NCBI GenBank assembly: GCA_902766345.1
Contig: CACXDK010000419.1
Location: forward strand, 1-5,246
Origin: an uncultured Spirochaetaceae bacterium
Lineage (GTDB): Bacteria > Spirochaetota > Spirochaetia > Treponematales > Treponemataceae
Direction: 5' to 3'
Length of the DNA stretch: 5,246 nucleotides
In this document: piece after piece, positions 1 through 5,246 of the stretch
Position numbering within the stretch: the stretch's first letter is position 1
Layout of the letters: every line of letters begins with the position of its first letter
Notes under the pieces: model-generated
Database searches by the model: none
The model's input: the letters and a program-made list of their open reading frames with translations, nothing else
Told to the model about the DNA's origin: nothing
Translations under genes and position numbers: made by a program

Positions 1-1602
1 CCTATAGAAATTAATGATTTTTATACAGAGGGGCAGTGTAACAATACAGATAAACAAGAACTTAAATTTAATGAATATGATGATTATTGTTTGGCCTATT
101 ACCCAATCAACTTGGATAAAGGACTAGGTGTTAAGGTAATAATTGAAGCACAAAAAGAAACACCCGAATTAGTTGGCTCATTGACAGTGGATTTATGTGG
201 AGAAGGATATGACAATCCAGAAAATGAATTTGGCTATTGTTTTTATGATGATGAAAAAATAACCATTGATGGAACTATTATGTTTGGAAATGATCACCCG
301 AATAGTGCAAATCTTCGAATATTCACTGATGGTACTTTTGGACTTAGTATTAGTTCGATACAGGTATTGTACATAAGTTCGAGCATGAGATTTCCCAAAA
401 TATTGATAGTATGGATTGTGCTTTTCTCGCTTATTTTTTTAGTATATGCTGTTTATTGCTTACAAAAAAGAAATAAGCGGTATGATACTACAGTATTAAC
501 TCGAAACAAAGAAATAGATATAGTTAAGTTTATTGCACTAATTTTAGTTTCATGGGGACATTTTGTTGGTGTAGGAACCAATGCGATTGATATACAGGGA
601 GTTATTTCACAAGGAGCTATCTCTGGAACTTTACTGCCCAGGACTACACATGTTTTATGGCGACTGGAGGATTTTATATACGGTAAAACTGGCATAGAGT
701 TTGCGGTTGTTGGTGTAGTATTATTTTTCATCTCATCAGGTTTTTTCATCCCGGTAATGCAAAAAAAGTATAATTCTTCTGATGGTAGCAATCTTTTTTT
801 TCATTCAGCGAAAAAAATAATTCCAACTTTAATGATATGTGTGTTGTTAAATGGATGCCTTGTGTTTATGTCTTCAGGAATTAGTTATTCAATTAAGCAA
901 TATATAGCAACTGCATTTGGGATTGCGCTGCCATTAGGCATAGTTTCAACTATGGGCGTGTTGTGGTATTTAGAAGTACTATTTTTAGTATATTTATTGT
1001 GTTCAATAATTAAAAAAATAGATTTATATAATTTGTTCATTTTGTATGTTATTTCATTTGTTGTTATTTCCGCCTCCAAGTCGTTAAACGATATTTCAAG
1101 CGGGTGGCTTGTGCTAAATATGGCTTATTTGGTTTCATATGCAGGAATATGTTATTTGGGAATAGGTTGTAGTTTACTCAAAAATAAAAGAACCCCAATC
1201 TCAGTTGGTGCATTTCTTCTAATGTTTATAGTAACAATTTGTAATTTAAAGTTTTATCAGGAAAGTAATTGTATTAGTAGTAGTTATACGAATATATACA
1301 CATATATTTTTGCGGCAATTATTTTTGCTGTTTGCAATGGATTCTGCAAGTATAGTAGTTGGTACAATAATTCTTTTTTGGAATATATAGTTACAAAATT
1401 TGGGAAGATATTTTTATCATTTTATTTACTACATGTTCACTTTGGATTTACAGTAATATGGATTGCAAGACAACTTGGGCTTAGTACTTATACAGCTCTC
1501 ATCTTAGCGTATATATTTTCGGTTGGTGTCGCTTATCTTACAACTAAGACCATAGAAATATTAAAATCGCGTACAGCGCATTTTTTTATAAAAACTGAGT
1601 AA
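1..1602 (+). CDS. Membrane acyltransferase, acyltransferase-3 family, with N-terminal ectodomain (5' end missing)
   Basis: The frame is open from base 1 to the TAA at 1600-1602 (533 residues visible), so the true start lies left of the window. Numbering from the window edge, residues 1-128 are polar and beta-rich and resemble a jelly-roll-like domain. One membrane helix follows (about 133-157). The acyltransferase-3 domain starts near residue 169: NKEIDIVKFIALILVSWGHF holds K176 and H187, the family's R/K-x10-H pattern with Lys in place of Arg. Further marks are FFISSGFFIP (242-251) and SFYLLHVH (473-480) in the last part, with about ten hydrophobic helices in all. Known family role: moving acetyl or other acyl groups across the membrane onto sugars of O-antigen, peptidoglycan or exopolysaccharide. 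The acceptor here cannot be read from sequence. The downstream YfhO-like gene on the same strand supports a surface-glycan role. The family call is firm; substrate and exported orientation of the N-terminal domain are inferred. Confidence 0.88.
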   Translation, partial: PIEINDFYTEGQCNNTDKQELKFNEYDDYCLAYYPINLDKGLGVKVIIEAQKETPELVGSLTVDLCGEGYDNPENEFGYCFYDDEKITIDGTIMFGNDHPNSANLRIFTDGTFGLSISSIQVLYISSSMRFPKILIVWIVLFSLIFLVYAVYCLQKRNKRYDTTVLTRNKEIDIVKFIALILVSWGHFVGVGTNAIDIQGVISQGAISGTLLPRTTHVLWRLEDFIYGKTGIEFAVVGVVLFFISSGFFIPVMQKKYNSSDGSNLFFHSAKKIIPTLMICVLLNGCLVFMSSGISYSIKQYIATAFGIALPLGIVSTMGVLWYLEVLFLVYLLCSIIKKIDLYNLFILYVISFVVISASKSLNDISSGWLVLNMAYLVSYAGICYLGIGCSLLKNKRTPISVGAFLLMFIVTICNLKFYQESNCISSSYTNIYTYIFAAIIFAVCNGFCKYSSWYNNSFLEYIVTKFGKIFLSFYLLHVHFGFTVIWIARQLGLSTYTALILAYIFSVGVAYLTTKTIEILKSRTAHFFIKTE

Positions 1603-1850
1603 TATGAGTTTATCTTTAAACAGTTTATGCAAATCTGCTGAGTTAGAGTGGTTATCACCTACTAAGTCACTATAGGGGGAACTTTTCTTGTCTGATGATG
1701 ATTTATCAGTGTAAATGAAATGGTATTGATATTGCGAAATTTGTCAAGGTAGTTGTCAGTAAAACCTTGTTATTAAGTTACTATATTTCACTTGCCTCCT
1801 ACAGGCTATCCGGATCAATTTAAACTGTCAACGGCAAGCCAAGGTTGCAT
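1603..1850. other. Gap between acyltransferase gene and IS66 element, no gene seen
   Basis: This 248-base stretch has no open frame with a good start and ribosome binding site on either strand. A 23-codon frame begins at 1604 and a startless minus frame of about 60 codons covers 1561-1743; both look accidental. A 6-bp inverted repeat, CAAGGT/ACCTTG (1745-1750 and 1764-1769), is too weak and too widely spaced to call a terminator. No strong intrinsic terminator follows the acyltransferase stop. The stretch may be eroded host DNA or the remains of an older insertion. Confidence 0.6.
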
Positions 1851-1873
1851 GTAAGTCCTCAAACATGAGTACC
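1851..1873 (+). repeat. IS66 left terminal inverted repeat (tnpC side)
   Basis: It starts GTAAGTCC and ends GAGTACC. It matches the reverse complement of 4417-4439 at 18 of 23 positions; the mismatches fall at repeat positions 5, 9, 13, 17 and 20. Four of the five are transition-type differences. The GTAA tip is shared by IS66 elements, and this fixes the left boundary. Confidence 0.88.
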
Positions 1874-1880
1874 ATACATG

Positions 1881-1907
1881 AATAAAACCCGCATTGCTAC
1901 GGGCTTT
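1881..1907 (-). terminator. Probable intrinsic terminator of the IS66 operon
   Basis: Read on the minus strand, AAAGCCCG and CGGGTTT form a stem of about 8 bp, including one G-U pair, around the loop TAGCAATG; the 3' arm runs into TTTTATT. It lies about 37 nt beyond the tnpC stop (1944-1946) and just inside the left terminal repeat, the expected place for the end of the tnpABC transcript. The T tract partly overlaps the stem, so its strength is uncertain. Confidence 0.6.
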
Positions 1908-1943
1908 AGATAAATATTAATGTAACTTGAAAATTTAAGATTT

Positions 1944-3358
1944 TTAATACATGCTTGGACATTTCTTCCGAACGTTTTTAGACCAAGGTAGCAGGTCATT
2001 CAGGAAGTTAAGATTATTATCTTCCATATGCTTAGGTATTTCTGTTAGCAGAAGTTCAAAGTACTGGTATGTGTTAAGTCCATTGGCTTTTGCTGTTTCA
2101 GATATGCTGAATATCATAGCACTTGCATTTGCTCCCTTAGAAGAATCAATAAGGACAAAGTTCTTGCGAGCGATAGTGAATGGCAGTATAGCTTGCTCTG
2201 CATAGTTGATATCAATAGGGATTTTATCGTCGGTTAAGAATAAACGAAGGTATTCTTACTGATTGATACTGTAAGCGAGAGCCTTGCCTATAGTGCTGTC
2301 ATGCGTTACCTGATTGTATTTTAATTTTGCCCATGCAAAATAGGCATCGACTTTCTCTTGAAGTACAAGTTGACGCTGCTTTTTATGATCTCTATTTGTG
2401 AGGTCATCGAAAGAATTATCGATGGGCATAATCTCGGTTATCAGGACGTAAGCCTCCTCGGCTATGGATCCCTGAGCAGCCTTGACGCCTATGGATTTGA
2501 TGAACTCTGCGAAGGGCCTTCTTGCATGAACCCAGCAACCTGCTATTTGCAGGTCATGACGTTCCTTACCGAGCTTATGGTAGACCTGGTAGCCATCGGT
2601 AACTACTGTTCCAGAGAAATCTTTGGTGAATTCTCTTGGATGGTCCGCCTTTCTAGACGGTTGCCAATCATAGAGAACAATTGGATGTTCTGAGCAGTGC
2701 GGGTTATTTCTGTAAACCCACATGTGAGTCTTCTTGCCATTTTTAATTTTGGTTTTGTCGATTTGCATTACCTTAACTGGTGTTTCATCTGCATGAATAA
2801 CCTTGATGTCATAGATAAGCTCATGCATGCGGTCATAGACTAAAGAAAGATATCTTTCAGCACCATTTATAATCCACTTGGACATAGTATTAGGTTCAAG
2901 CTTAATACCATTTGCCTTAAAGGTTCTGGATTGTCTTTCTACAGGTAACGCATTTTCGTACTTGCCATTAATGATTGAAGCTAATAAAGATGGTGTAACA
3001 ATATTGTTTCTTAATAAGTCCACAGAACGAGGAACTCTAACAATTGTTCCATCGTTGTCTTTTGAAGCGTATATGTGAACATGATGCTCATCGCAGCTGT
3101 AGCTTCAACTTCGTTGAAACAGTCAAAAAGAGACAGCTTTCCCTAGATTTCAGAAGAAGCTTCAGATTTTTTACAAAACTGACACCGTTTCATGATTCTG
3201 ATTTGCTCAGTTAAAAGCTCGATTTGACGATTAGTGTTAGCCAGTTGCTTGTTGGCAGTATTGAGCTGTTCCTGCATAAAGCCCAGCTGACTTTGCAAAG
3301 AAAACGCAATGATAACCAATGCTTCTTTATCAAGATTATTAAGTTGTTCATCGGTCAT
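1944..3358 (-). pseudogene. tnpC: IS66 transposase TnpC, broken by two stops and an internal deletion
   Basis: This is the DDE transposase of the element, which would cut and join the IS ends. It starts at the ATG at 3358 (MTDEQLNNLDKEALVIIAF), followed by a coiled-coil or leucine-zipper-like stretch (LQSQLGFMQEQLNTANKQLA) and the NRQIELLTEQIRIM segment typical of IS66. A TAG at 3143-3145 interrupts the frame, probably from CAG. Near 3093-3110 the protein jumps from FNEVEA to DEHHVHIYASKD in another frame, so a block of roughly 60-90 residues normally found there is missing. The core then reads through HADETP (Asp at 2787-2789) and VVTDGYQVY (Asp at 2595-2597) to a TAA at 2256-2258. Beyond it the same frame continues to 1944 with the third catalytic residue (AEQAI, Glu at 2196-2198), the SISETAKANGL segment and LPWSKNVRK. 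The catalytic D, D and E codons all survive, but no full protein is possible. Other decay is visible, such as RCQFCKKSE where relatives usually have RQFG(R/K)KSE. Confidence 0.93.
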
Positions 3359-3487
3359 AATTCTGTAATAATTATAACAAAAACAAGGGATTATGATGAA
3401 TTTGAGGAGTTGTAAAAGTGGTCAAAATGCCTACATATGAGACATTCGTATATTCGGTATAAGGAATCTTAGATTATAGATAAGTAT

Positions 3488-3562
3488 AAAAAGAAAAGTG
3501 CCGTGTAGAGCTTAGATGACTATGTAAAAGCCTGTATAGTCGTCATAAGCTGTGCACAGCAC
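3488..3562 (-). terminator. Long hairpin plus T tract ahead of tnpC (terminator or attenuator)
   Basis: Positions 3498-3523 and 3536-3562 are imperfect inverted repeats: about 22 of 26 positions pair by Watson-Crick rules, one more as G-U, with three mismatches and one bulge. The loop is 12 nt and may close further. On the minus strand the structure is followed at once by TTTTCTTTTT (3497-3488), as in an intrinsic terminator. It lies between the tnpB stop (3622) and the tnpC start (3358), so in the living element it could have limited read-through into the transposase gene. The 12-bp palindrome GCTGTGCACAGC (3549-3560) lies in one arm. The pairing and T tract are seen directly; the regulatory role is inferred. 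Confidence 0.55.
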
Positions 3563-3572
3563 CCATAAGGGC

Positions 3573-3604
3573 GTGAAAACAGCGAAAAAATCTCTGTTTT
3601 GCAC
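3573..3604 (-). promoter_or_regulatory. Hairpin just after tnpB
   Basis: GTGAAAACAG (3573-3582) pairs with CTGTTTTGCAC (3594-3604) as a 10-bp stem with one bulged base and an 11-nt loop. On the minus strand it begins 17 nt after the intended tnpB stop. A smaller stem (CGCCC-TTAT-GGGTG) follows it, then the long hairpin at 3498-3562, so most of 3498-3604 can fold. The stem is AT-rich and no T tract follows, so it may protect the mRNA end or be part of a larger fold. Its function is unknown. Confidence 0.4.
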
Positions 3605-3621
3605 AATTAATAAATATAGAA

Positions 3622-3981
3622 TCAAGCAGAAAACTTGGGATTAGCATCATAAATGATTGAATCAATGGCGAAGCCTTGCATCAACCATTTGAATTGTTTG
3701 GGACGAAGTTGTCTTAGTTCATCACTTGTTCTAGGCCAGGTGAAGTGACCACGGTCAACTCATTTATACAGAAGCAAGAATCCATCTACTTCCCAAAGCA
3801 GACCTTTAATCTTGGTTGACTGTCTGCCACAGAAAAGGAATAAGGTGTTTGGCACAAAGAGATTAACTTTATATTTCCTTTTAATGATGGCAGCAAGTGA
3901 ATCTATTCCATAGCGCATGTCAGTGTAGCCGCAAACCACATAGACTGCAGGGAAGTAATTAAAATCAGCATCCTTAAGCAT
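3622..3981 (-). pseudogene. tnpB: IS66 accessory protein TnpB (Orf2), nonsense-broken
   Basis: TnpB is a small protein needed for transposition of most IS66 elements; its biochemical role is unsettled. The intended product is 119 residues, normal for the family. I chose the ATG at 3981 (MLKDADFNYFPAVYVVCGYTDM) because IS66 TnpB usually starts this way and the ATG overlaps the tnpA stop by 8 nt, a sign of translational coupling; a second ATG at 3993 is also in frame. The hallmark segments are VCGYTDMRYGIDSLAAIIK, FLFCGRQSTKIKGLLWE and DGFLLLYK. A TGA at 3760-3762 (codon 74) stands where relatives have Arg, as expected from CGA to TGA. The same frame then continues with the expected tail, VDRGHFTWPRTSDELRQL and FKWLMQGFAID, to the TGA at 3622-3624. 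Only the first 73 residues could be made. Confidence 0.92.
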
Positions 3982-4354
3982 TGCGCACCGCATTTAGTAC
4001 TTTGGTAAGGAGAACCTCAGAAGTGTCTTCGGATATTTCAATGGTGAAATCATTAATACTGAGCTTGAGTGTAGATGAATTGGATCTGTTGGGTATAGTT
4101 GCACAAGCCGTACGACTTGTACAACTAATGTCATTTTTGCTCGAAAGAGATTCCATTGGAAGTGGAAGAATTTCTGGTAAATGAGATTCAACATATTGAT
4201 TCTGGAGCTTTTTCTTTCAGTAGTAGAATTGGTGCTTTGTGACGTTGTGAAAATCACACCATTCAGCAACAGTAAGTGAGCCTTCCTGCTGGTCACGAAT
4301 TGATTCAGCCCAGGAATAGAGTTTAGCTTGACGCATAACTTTTGTAGAGTTCAT
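3974..4354 (-). pseudogene. tnpA: IS66 accessory protein TnpA (Orf1), nonsense-broken
   Basis: This is the first gene of the element, a small helix-turn-helix-like protein in IS66 elements. The intended length is 126 residues. It starts at the ATG at 4354 (MNSTKVMRQAKLYSWAESIR), with a strong ribosome binding site GGGAGG (4367-4362) 7 nt upstream. The N-terminal part (QEGSLTVAEWCDFHNVTKHQ) has the layout of the DNA-binding segment and leads to FYY followed by a TGA at 4217-4219 (codon 46). Relatives have Trp there (FYYWKKKL), so this is a TGG-to-TGA change. The frame continues after the stop with KKKLQNQYVESHLPEILPLP, a Ser/Asn/Thr-rich linker, and the common IS66 Orf1 ending INDFTIEI...LLTKVLNAVRNA, stopping at 3974. 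Only a 45-residue fragment would be made unless translation restarted at the internal Met at 4156. Confidence 0.88.
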
Positions 4355-4399
4355 GAGATAACCTCCCTTTAAAATGTATTTGTGGTAATCATCTCATGA
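4351..4399 (-). promoter_or_regulatory. tnpA ribosome binding site and start-codon inverted repeat
   Basis: TCATGAGAT (4351-4359) and ATCTCATGA (4391-4399) are perfect 9-bp inverted copies separated by 31 nt. On the minus-strand RNA the second arm contains the tnpA ATG (4354-4352), and the ribosome binding site AAAGGGAGGTT (4370-4360) sits in the loop beside it. Folding would bury the start codon. A possible -10 box, TACAAT on the minus strand, lies at 4415-4410, without a clear -35. The repeat is seen directly; any effect on translation is inferred. Confidence 0.45.
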
Positions 4400-4416
4400 G
4401 TGTAGTAGAATTGTAA

Positions 4417-4439
4417 GGTGCTTATGGTTGGGGATTTAC
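4417..4439 (-). repeat. IS66 right terminal inverted repeat (tnpA side)
   Basis: On the minus strand it begins GTAAATCCCC and ends AAGCACC. It pairs with 1851-1873 at 18 of 23 positions and sets the right boundary of the element, 63 bases upstream of the tnpA start codon. Host DNA resumes at 4440. Confidence 0.88.
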
Positions 4440-4532
4440 ACTCAAAAGAAGAGAGGCAGAAAGCCTAAAAACAGAGTTTGAGTGGAACTTTTTTAGGAAG
4501 TTAAGAATATATCAAAGGATAGGGAAAAAGAC

Positions 4533-5246
4533 ATGACATTATTAAACGATGTGAAAGTTAGAATAAAGAAAGATTATAATAGAGATGTTTTGTTTGCATT
4601 TAATGTAGCATTTATTGTTTCATGCTCTGTATTTGTTGTTTTTTTGGGGCAGAAGTTGTTTTCTGATGTTGTTACATTCCAAAAGAATGGAGATGATCTC
4701 AAGCAATGCTTTCCAGGAATAATTAAGGTGCTGAAATATATAAAAATAGGTTTTCTTGGCGGCGTTGATATGGATTCTTTTAATGGAGCGACTGAATTCT
4801 TCTCAAGGTCAAATTTACCTAATATGTATTTGCCATATATAGTTTCTGCTTTGATATCATGTGTTATTTCTCCACTGGCATCATATGTTTTATTATATTT
4901 CTTTCAACTGTTTTTCAGCAATTACTATTCAATTAGATTATGCAAGCGATTTTTTGGGATATCCAACAGCTTCTCGGTATTGTTTGCGTGTTCACTATCT
5001 ACAATGGCTATGTACAATGCCTGGTATTTAAGCCATTATTTGGTGACTACCTTATGGCCTATTGCAGTATATATAGAAATAGAAGCGTTAAATAAAAAAG
5101 GAGTAAGGAATACCATATTATATTCCTTACCCTACGTGCTGTGTATTACTAGCGGTTACATAACTACTTCGGTAATGCTAGCGTTTGTTGTTTTTTTGAT
5201 TGCAGTTGCGTACGGATATTTTAATTTTTTTGAAAAAGATTTAAAG
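4533..5246 (+). CDS. Polytopic membrane protein, YfhO/GT-C-like (3' end missing)
   Basis: The frame runs from the ATG at 4533 through 238 codons to the window edge with no stop. A modest ribosome binding site, AGGG at 4521-4524, lies 8 nt upstream. The product has a charged N-terminus, a first helix (about residues 20-42), then a loop with GDDLKQ (53-58) and a region ending in LPNMYLPY. Further helices lie at about 99-128, 147-166, 169-183, 193-210 and 214-233. The order of an acidic GDD loop after helix 1, a Pro-containing helix, YFFQLFFSNYYSIRL, and a later segment with HYLVTTLWPIAVYIE resembles YfhO-family and other GT-C membrane proteins, which use lipid-linked sugars to decorate teichoic acids or other surface polymers. 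That is recognition by pattern, not a firm assignment. The acyltransferase gene on the same strand fits a surface-glycan locus. Alternatives are another polysaccharide-related membrane protein or a transporter. Confidence 0.85.
   Translation, partial: MTLLNDVKVRIKKDYNRDVLFAFNVAFIVSCSVFVVFLGQKLFSDVVTFQKNGDDLKQCFPGIIKVLKYIKIGFLGGVDMDSFNGATEFFSRSNLPNMYLPYIVSALISCVISPLASYVLLYFFQLFFSNYYSIRLCKRFFGISNSFSVLFACSLSTMAMYNAWYLSHYLVTTLWPIAVYIEIEALNKKGVRNTILYSLPYVLCITSGYITTSVMLAFVVFLIAVAYGYFNFFEKDLK

Larger units (their letters stand above)
1851..4439 (-). mobile_element. IS66-family insertion sequence, full length but inactivated
   Basis: The element is 2589 bp, which suits IS66. Its ends are 23-bp inverted repeats matching at 18 of 23 positions, and both begin with the GTAA typical of this family. 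The three standard genes are in standard order on the minus strand: tnpA (from 4354), tnpB (from 3981, overlapping tnpA by 8 nt) and tnpC (from 3358, the DDE transposase). A terminator lies between tnpC and the left end. Each gene has at least one in-frame stop and tnpC has lost an internal block, so this copy cannot make its own proteins. An intact relative could in principle act on its ends. The expected 8-bp target duplication is absent: the left flank is GGTTGCAT and the right flank ACTCAAAA. The family call is firm; the exact named IS cannot be given from sequence alone. Confidence 0.93.

Noticed and set aside
453..791. Minus-strand open frame of 112 codons
   Set aside because: It is the antisense shadow of the acyltransferase-3 domain, whose motifs are clear on the plus strand.
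1604..1675. Short plus-strand frame of 23 codons directly after the acyltransferase stop
   Set aside because: There is no convincing ribosome binding site and no recognisable sequence; such frames are expected by chance.
1561..1743. Minus-strand open stretch of about 60 codons, Ser/Lys/Asp-rich
   Set aside because: It has no good start codon or ribosome binding site, overlaps the end of the acyltransferase gene, and shows no family pattern.
1745..1769. CAAGGT/ACCTTG inverted repeat as a terminator of the acyltransferase gene
   Set aside because: The stem is only 6 bp with a 13-nt loop, no T tract follows directly, and it lies over 140 nt from the stop codon.
1951..2205. Plus-strand open frame of 84 codons
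   Set aside because: It lies opposite the C-terminal part of tnpC, which reads in the correct frame on the other strand and matches IS66. It has no ribosome binding site.
2358..2693. Plus-strand open frame of 111 codons
   Set aside because: It is the antisense shadow of the conserved catalytic core of tnpC and has no recognisable domain.
3549..3560. Perfect 12-bp palindrome GCTGTGCACAGC as an operator
   Set aside because: It is better explained as part of one arm of the long hairpin at 3498-3562; no second copy is seen near a promoter.
3622..4354. Possible alternative genetic code, with TGA read as Trp or another residue
   Set aside because: The TGA in tnpA replaces Trp but the one in tnpB replaces Arg, and TAG and TAA stops occur in tnpC. 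No single recoding explains all of these, and both neighbouring host frames end or run normally.
4454..4466. AGGC-AGAAA-GCCT hairpin in the leader of the right-hand gene
   Set aside because: A 4-bp stem with no T tract is too weak to call a terminator or riboswitch.

Overview
This window is AT-rich. Its protein families and its IS66 subtype point to a Firmicute, most likely a Clostridia/Lachnospiraceae-type gut or rumen bacterium. That placement is inferred from protein and codon style; there is no rRNA or other marker gene here.

Layout. (1) Positions 1-1602, plus strand: the 3' part of a large membrane acyltransferase (acyltransferase-3 family) with an extra domain, probably outside the membrane, in front of it. 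The gene enters from the left edge. (2) 1603-1850: a gap with no gene I can support. (3) 1851-4439: one complete-length but dead IS66-family insertion sequence, with its genes on the minus strand. It is bounded by 23-bp imperfect inverted repeats that both start GTAA. Reading right to left it carries tnpA, tnpB and tnpC. All three are broken by in-frame stop codons, and tnpC also has an internal frame-shifting deletion. (4) 4440-4532: a short leader with a weak ribosome binding site. (5) 4533-5246, plus strand: the start of a polytopic membrane protein resembling the YfhO/GT-C group, running off the right edge.

The two host genes point the same way and fit a cell-surface polysaccharide or teichoic-acid decoration locus: one would add acyl groups, the other would be a lipid-linked sugar transferase or a related membrane protein. 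The IS66 copy sits between them. The usual 8-bp target duplication is not visible, so the flanks have probably been rearranged or eroded since insertion.

The most interesting signals are non-coding structures inside the element. The tnpB-tnpC gap holds a run of hairpins. The largest has arms of about 26 nt and is followed, on the minus strand, by a T-rich tract, so it looks like an intrinsic terminator or attenuator placed just ahead of the transposase gene. A second structure, a perfect 9-bp inverted repeat, would bury the tnpA start codon. I see no CRISPR array, tRNA, rRNA, or convincing undescribed multi-gene system.
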